From: DASRTE01 sp035316885 | GTDB lineage: Bacteria > Actinomycetota > Actinomycetes > Jiangellales > Jiangellaceae | DNA: 28,383 bases | Direction of reading: 5' to 3' | NCBI GenBank assembly: GCA_035316885.1 | Contig: DATHII010000177.1 | Location: 1 to 28,383 of the forward strand | Shown: piece after piece, positions 24,852 to 28,383 of the stretch | Layout: every line of letters starts with the position of its first letter | Numbering within the stretch: position 1 is the stretch's first letter | The notes under the pieces: model-generated | Databases searched by the model: none | What the model was told of the DNA's origin: nothing | What the model saw: the letters and a program-made list of their open reading frames with translations, nothing else | Made by a program: the position numbers and the translations under genes

Positions 24852-25037
24852 GTGGCTGCCACCTGCGACGTCTGCGGCAAGCGCCCGGGCTTCGGCAACT
24901 CGATCTCGTACTCGCACCGCCGGACCCCGCGGCGCTGGAACCCCAACATCCAGTCCGTGCGCGTGGTCGTCGGCGGCACGCCGAAGCGGCTCAACGTCTG
25001 CACCTCGTGCCTGAAGGCCGGCAAGGTCACCCGCTGA
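24852..25037 (+). CDS. rpmB: 50S ribosomal protein L28, zinc-binding type
   Basis: A 61-aa protein with the L28 sequence (CDVCGKRPGFGNSISYSHRR). Paired cysteine motifs CDVC (5-8) and CTSC (about 51-54) form a zinc site, so it is the zinc-dependent (C+) form. The GTG start has AGGAG 6 nt upstream. It is divergent from the FakA-like gene and convergent with thiL. Confidence 0.97.
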   Translation: MAATCDVCGKRPGFGNSISYSHRRTPRRWNPNIQSVRVVVGGTPKRLNVCTSCLKAGKVTR

Positions 25038-25048
25038 GTCGTCAGCGG
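25031..25048. terminator. Symmetric hairpin across the rpmB/thiL stop codons
   Basis: A perfect 7-bp inverted repeat (CCGCTGA / TCAGCGG) around GTCG. The left arm ends in the rpmB stop TGA and the right arm begins with the thiL stop on the other strand. Only 4 bp separate the two genes. It could terminate both convergent transcripts. There is no T-run on either side. Confidence 0.55.
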
Positions 25049-25986
25049 AAGTGAACGTGACCCGCAGCGCCCGCGAAGGGCGTGCCACCAACCGTCACGC
25101 CGCCGCCGGGTGACACCCGGCCCACCAGACGCCAGCGTTCGGGCAGCGCGACGTCCGGCGGGAACGTCGCCGCCAGCGCGTTGTCGTCGCCGCCGGTGAG
25201 GATCCAGTCCAATGGCTCCGCGCCGAGCGCCGCCGCGGCATCGCGGACGGGGCCGGGCACCTCGAACGTGTCCGGATCCAGGTCGATCCCCACCCCGCTC
25301 GCCTCGGCCACGTGACCGAGGTCGGCCAGCAGGCCGTCGCTGACGTCGCACATCGACGTCGCGCCCAGGTCCGCCGCCTCCGGCCCGGCGTCGTAGGGCA
25401 CCGTCGGCCGTCGGTGGGCCTCCACCAGCACTCGCGGGGAGCGAAACCCGCGGCTGAGCACCCGGAAGCCCGCTTCGGCCCAGCCCAGCCGCCCACACAC
25501 CGCGACGACGTCGCCCGACCGCGCCCCCGATCGCGTGACCGGCCGCCGCCCGCCGAGATTGCCCAGCGCGGTCACCGCGACCACGACCAGTTCGGATCGC
25601 ACCACGTCGCCACCCACGACCGACGTGCCCAACGGTTCGCATTCCTCCCGCAGTCCGTCGGCCAGTCCGAGCGCCCAGTCGGCCGGGAGGTCAGGCGGCG
25701 CACCAAGCCCGACGAGTAGCGCGGTCGGTACCGCGCCCATCGCGGCCACGTCGGCGAGGTTCTGCGCAGCCGCCTTGTGCCCGACGTCGGCGGCCGAGGA
25801 CCAGTCGCGACGGAAGTGGCGGTTCTCGACCAGCAGGTCGGTCGTCGCGACCACCCGTCCGTCCGGAGCGGCCACGACGGCCGCGTCGTCGCCCGGCCCG
25901 ACCAGCACGCCGCCACCTTGCGGAAGCCGCGCCGTGATGGCCGATATCAGGCCGAACTCGCCGAGGTCGGCCACCTTGTCAGACAT
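25042..25986 (-). CDS. thiL: Thiamine-monophosphate kinase
   Basis: A 314-aa enzyme that phosphorylates thiamine monophosphate to thiamine diphosphate, the last step of thiamine cofactor synthesis. Family motifs are GPGDDAAVV (about 30-38), TTDLLVENRHF (about 48-58), AAQNLADVAAMGA, GGDVVRS and CDVSDGLLADLGH, the acidic residues binding Mg-ATP. An ATG start with GAGGGAG about 4 nt upstream. It is divergent from the AsnC-domain gene by 83 bp and convergent with rpmB. Confidence 0.96.
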   Translation of the reverse strand: MSDKVADLGEFGLISAITARLPQGGGVLVGPGDDAAVVAAPDGRVVATTDLLVENRHFRRDWSSAADVGHKAAAQNLADVAAMGAVPTALLVGLGAPPDLPADWALGLADGLREECEPLGTSVVGGDVVRSELVVVAVTALGNLGGRRPVTRSGARSGDVVAVCGRLGWAEAGFRVLSRGFRSPRVLVEAHRRPTVPYDAGPEAADLGATSMCDVSDGLLADLGHVAEASGVGIDLDPDTFEVPGPVRDAAAALGAEPLDWILTGGDDNALAATFPPDVALPERWRLVGRVSPGGGVTVGGTPFAGAAGHVHFR

Positions 25987-26069
25987 GAGACTCCCTCGCC
26001 GATCCGGCCAGGATGTAGGTTTACGGCGACGTTCGGGGACATCTTCGCCCAGGAGACTGGAGGACGCGC

Positions 26070-26306
26070 GTGGTGGTGCAGGCCTACATCCTCATCCAGA
26101 CCGAGGTCGGCAAGGCGGCCGATGTCGCGCGCGAGATCGCCCACCTCGAAGGGGTGACGCTCGCCGAGGACGTCACCGGCCCCTACGACGTCATCGTGCG
26201 GGCCGAGGCCCGAAACGTCGACGAGCTCGGCAAGCTCGTCGTCGCCCGCGTCCAGGGGGTCGACGGCATCACCCGCACGCTTACGTGCCCGGTAGTACAC
26301 ATCTGA
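26070..26306 (+). CDS. Stand-alone Lrp/AsnC effector-binding (RAM) domain protein
   Basis: A 78-aa protein consisting only of the AsnC/Lrp C-terminal ligand-binding domain: QAYILIQTEVGKAADVA, GPYDVIVRAEA and ITRTLTCPVVHI. It has no DNA-binding helix-turn-helix. Such single-domain proteins may form ring oligomers that sense amino acids or modulate full-length Lrp proteins; the ligand is unknown. The GTG start has GGAGG about 7 nt upstream. It is divergent from thiL and overlaps the proposed start of the next gene. Confidence 0.88.
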   Translation: MVVQAYILIQTEVGKAADVAREIAHLEGVTLAEDVTGPYDVIVRAEARNVDELGKLVVARVQGVDGITRTLTCPVVHI

Positions 26307-26785
26307 GCCTGACGCCTTCTCGCCGCCGCCCGTCACGCCCCCTCCGGGTGAGCGCGGCAGGCGTCGGCGCCCTGTTGGTCGGCGGCTGCGGTTTCAGTGC
26401 CGTCGAGGTGGCGCCCTTTGACCCAGAGCCGGGCACGTCGCAGGCCTGCGCAGCGCTGTCGGAAGCGTTGCCCGATGTGGTGTCCGATGCCGTACGGCGT
26501 GACACCGAACCAGCGACACCGTACGTCGCGGCCTGGGGCGACCCCGCCGTGGTGCTGCGCTGCGGAGTCCCGCTGCCCGGCGAGTACCGCCCCGACGCAC
26601 AGCTCTTCGACGTCGACGGGGTCGGCTGGCTTCCCGTGGACGGTGAGGGCGGCACGTTCTTCACCGCCGTGGACCGCCAGGTCCACGTCGAGGTCGCCGT
26701 GCCCGACGACTACGCCCCCGAGGCCGACGCCCTGGCAGACCTCGCCCCCGCGATCCTCGACACACTCCCCGGGCGCAATCCGTAA
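26285..26785 (+). CDS. DUF3515-family probable lipoprotein
   Basis: A protein of about 166 aa with a basic N-terminus (PSRRRPSRPLRV), a short hydrophobic run and LVGGCGF, a likely lipobox. The mature part has ACAALSEALPDVVSD, WGDPAVVLRCGVPLP and GVGWLPVDGEGGTFFTAVDR, the conserved DUF3515 blocks. Function is unknown; members are extracytoplasmic actinobacterial proteins usually encoded near thiL and ddl. The start is uncertain: GTG 26285, inside the upstream gene, keeps the basic part of the signal, while GTG 26348 would remove it. Neither has a clear Shine-Dalgarno. Confidence 0.8.
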   Translation: MPGSTHLSLTPSRRRPSRPLRVSAAGVGALLVGGCGFSAVEVAPFDPEPGTSQACAALSEALPDVVSDAVRRDTEPATPYVAAWGDPAVVLRCGVPLPGEYRPDAQLFDVDGVGWLPVDGEGGTFFTAVDRQVHVEVAVPDDYAPEADALADLAPAILDTLPGRNP

Positions 26786-26850
26786 CCTGCCGTGGCCCAA
26801 ACGGACGAGACGGATCAGCGCGTTTGCGGTCGGGAAGATGCCGACCGCGT

Positions 26851-27360
26851 GGCCTTCGGGGTGACCGACATCAGGTTCGCGGCGTAGTTGGTGCGGCACC
26901 GTTGCCACACGCACCGGGAAGGGTGGCGCCAATCGCCGCGGTCACCCGGTGTGCGCATCGCTGGTGACCAGCGCGACGCCGGACAGGCCACGAGCGGTCA
27001 AATCACGCAGGAAGCCCAGCCAGCCAGCACCGTCCTCGGCGCTGGAGACGTGCAGGCCGAGGATTTCGCGGTGCCCGTCGGCGTTGACCCCGGCCGCGAC
27101 CAGGGCGTGCACGTTGACCACCCGGCCGCCCTCGCGGACCTTGAGCACCAACGCGTCGGCAGCCACGAACGTGTACGGCGTCCAGCGGCCGGGTGCGGAA
27201 CTGGTTGACCTGCTCGTCACTGACGGACGCCAACGCCCGCCACCCCGACCTGCTGACGTCCAGCGCCGCGAACGCGCCCGCATCCGCAGTGAACGCCAAC
27301 ACCGCTGGGGTCGCCCACGAGCATCGTCAAACCCGGCGAACGTTCGTGGCCACACCGCAC
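26851..27360 (-). pseudogene. Degenerate IS256-family transposase fragment
   Basis: Pieces of an IS256/MULE-type transposase appear in shifting frames on the minus strand: DEQVNQFRTRPLD, then PYTFVAADALVLKVREGGR, VNVHALVAAGVNADGHREIL, WLGFLRDLTARGLSGVALV and TSDAHTG, then AAIGATLPGA, then WQRCGTNYAANLMSVTPKA. Frame changes occur near 27215, 27180, 26942 and 26905, so it cannot be translated as one protein. The N-terminal third and C-terminal third are missing, and no terminal inverted repeats were found. This is an old, inactive insertion remnant. Outer limits are approximate. Confidence 0.82.
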
Positions 27361-27431
27361 CGCACCAGCTGGTGACATAATTCATGCTTCATGCTTGACT
27401 TATATAAGCCCCGAGTGACATTCTTTCAGGC
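27361..27431 (+). promoter_or_regulatory. AT-rich promoter/operator region of the ArsR-type gene
   Basis: This short stretch is strikingly AT-rich. It contains a direct repeat TTCATGC TTCATGC (27381-27394), a TTGACT (27395-27400) that could be a -35, and TATATAA at once after it. A perfect palindrome GCATGCATGC (27430-27439) spans the start codon. No good Shine-Dalgarno is visible before ATG 27432. Operator function for the ArsR protein is inferred. Confidence 0.4.
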
Positions 27432-27821
27432 ATGCATGCTTTCGACGTGCTCGGCGACCCGGTGAGACGCCGGATATTGGAGCTGCTCGCCGACGGCGAG
27501 CAGACCGCCGGCGCGGTCACCGGGGTCATCCGGGCAGAGTTCGGGATCTCGCAGCCGGCGGTGTCACAGCACCTGCGGGTGCTGCGGGAGTCCGGGTTCG
27601 CGACCGTCCACCCAGACGGCACCCGGCGCCTGTACGCCGTCGACTCGGCGCCCCTTCGGGAGGTCGACATCTGGCTGGACCACTTCCGCCGGTTCTGGAC
27701 CCAGCGTCTGGACGCGTTGGGCACCGAGCTCGCGCGCGGCAAGCGCGAGCGCCCCGAAAAGGCTGCCCCGACGCCGTCGGCGGGCAGCGAGTCGCGCACG
27801 AAGAGGGAGGAAGACACGTGA
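27432..27821 (+). CDS. ArsR-family winged-helix transcriptional regulator
   Basis: A 129-aa protein. It begins HAFDVLGDPVRRRILELLADGE, the usual ArsR opening, and has the recognition helix region ISQPAVSQHLRVLRESG (about 39-55) and a wing with TRRLYAVD. It lacks the CxC metal site of ArsR/SmtB metal sensors, so it belongs to the metal-independent group often paired with SRPBCC proteins. The C-terminus is basic and low-complexity. It overlaps the next gene by 4 nt (GTGA), so the pair is co-translated. Confidence 0.92.
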   Translation: MHAFDVLGDPVRRRILELLADGEQTAGAVTGVIRAEFGISQPAVSQHLRVLRESGFATVHPDGTRRLYAVDSAPLREVDIWLDHFRRFWTQRLDALGTELARGKRERPEKAAPTPSAGSESRTKREEDT

Positions 27822-28383
27822 TCGACATCGTCAACCAGATCAGCGCCACCCACAGGGAGATCGGCAACCACCCGGTCGCCACCGGCGAAGGGCGGTCGCT
27901 GCTGCTGCGCCGCTCCTACGACGCTCCGATCGAGGACGTCTGGAGCGCCTGCACCGACGCCGACCGGATCAGCCGATGGCTGGCTCCGATCGACGGCGAC
28001 CTGCGGCTCGGTGGCAAATTTCAGCTCGAGGGCAACGCCGGGGGGGAAATCCTGCGCTGCGAAGAACCCCACCTGATCAAGGTCACCTGGGCCCTCGGGG
28101 AAGGCATGCCCACCGAAGTCGAAGTCCGCCTCGCCCAGGGCGAGGACGGCGGCACCGTCCTCGAGTTGGAGCACGCATCCCCCGCCGAGATCGTCGACGA
28201 ACTGCTGCGCACCTACGGGCCCGGTGGCACGATCGGAATCGGAGGCGGCTGGGACCTCACACTGCTCGGCCTGGACCTGTTCCTCCACGGCGCGGAGTTC
28301 GACCCCGCGACCTGGGAAGACACGCCTGAGGCAAGGGAGTTCGCCACCCGCAGCTGCCACGCCTGGGGACCCGTGATCCAGCA
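27818..28383 (+). CDS. SRPBCC/AHSA1-type protein (3' end beyond window)
   Basis: The frame is open to the window edge (188 codons). It shows the START-like AHSA1 pattern: LLLRRSYDAPIEDVWSACTD, ISRWLAPIDGDLRLGGKFQL, LRCEEPHLIKVTWAL and LELEHASP. A GGWDLTLLGLDLFL helix follows. These proteins bind hydrophobic ligands in a deep cavity; the ligand here is unknown. The GTG start overlaps the ArsR-type stop and has GGGAGG 7 nt upstream. ArsR-SRPBCC pairs are common in actinobacteria. Confidence 0.88.
   Translation, partial: MIDIVNQISATHREIGNHPVATGEGRSLLLRRSYDAPIEDVWSACTDADRISRWLAPIDGDLRLGGKFQLEGNAGGEILRCEEPHLIKVTWALGEGMPTEVEVRLAQGEDGGTVLELEHASPAEIVDELLRTYGPGGTIGIGGGWDLTLLGLDLFLHGAEFDPATWEDTPEAREFATRSCHAWGPVIQ

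Noticed and set aside
27389..28360. 323-codon minus-strand open frame
   Set aside because: Antisense to the ArsR and SRPBCC genes, both of which show clear family motifs and coupled starts.
1..28383. CRISPR arrays, tRNA or rRNA genes, prophage
   Set aside because: I looked for spaced direct repeats, tRNA-like cloverleaf ends and phage gene blocks and saw none that could be supported.

Overview
The window is a high-GC actinobacterial chromosome segment with about 25 genes, most on the minus strand. The block recG-rsmD-coaD-sepIVA-like-DUF177-rpmF-rnc-mutM-acyP-smc, next to rpmB, thiL and a DUF3515 gene, is a classic actinobacterial housekeeping neighbourhood. Frequent GTG starts, one TTG start and a SepIVA-like septation factor fit this. 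Order or genus cannot be fixed from what is visible.

Layout. (1) Positions 1-11595 hold an accessory carbohydrate island. Two tandem, secreted, multidomain PIG-L deacetylases (the first cut by the window edge) lie downstream of a minus-strand operon encoding a PfkB-type sugar kinase, a lipoprotein solute-binding protein and two ABC permeases. Divergent to the kinase are a DeoR-family repressor and a glycoside hydrolase family 4 enzyme. A 30-bp dyad sits in the divergent promoter region, and 12 bp of it recur exactly upstream of the larger PIG-L gene, suggesting one regulon. No ABC ATPase gene is present. (2) Positions 11611-24676 hold a DinB-fold gene and the core minus-strand series smc, a small coiled-coil gene, acyP, mutM, rnc, rpmF, DUF177, a sepIVA-like gene, coaD, rsmD, recG and a FakA-like DhaL-domain gene. 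(3) Positions 24852-26785 hold rpmB (plus), convergent with thiL across a perfect hairpin containing both stop codons, then a stand-alone AsnC/Lrp effector-domain gene and a DUF3515 gene. (4) Positions 26851-27360 are a frameshifted remnant of an IS256-family transposase. (5) From 27361 on there is an ArsR-family regulator translationally coupled to an SRPBCC/AHSA1-type gene that runs off the window.

How the genes may work together. In the island, secreted deacetylases with carbohydrate-binding modules could trim acetylated glycans outside the cell. The ABC system would import the released sugar, the PfkB kinase would phosphorylate it, and the GH4 enzyme would split a (phospho)glycoside. The DeoR protein would sense a sugar phosphate. 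This is inference from gene content and shared operator-like DNA. The housekeeping block covers chromosome segregation and repair (smc, recG, mutM), RNA and ribosome biogenesis (rnc, rsmD, rpmF, rpmB, DUF177), cofactors (coaD, thiL) and septation (sepIVA-like). No RNA genes, CRISPR arrays or phage genes were seen.
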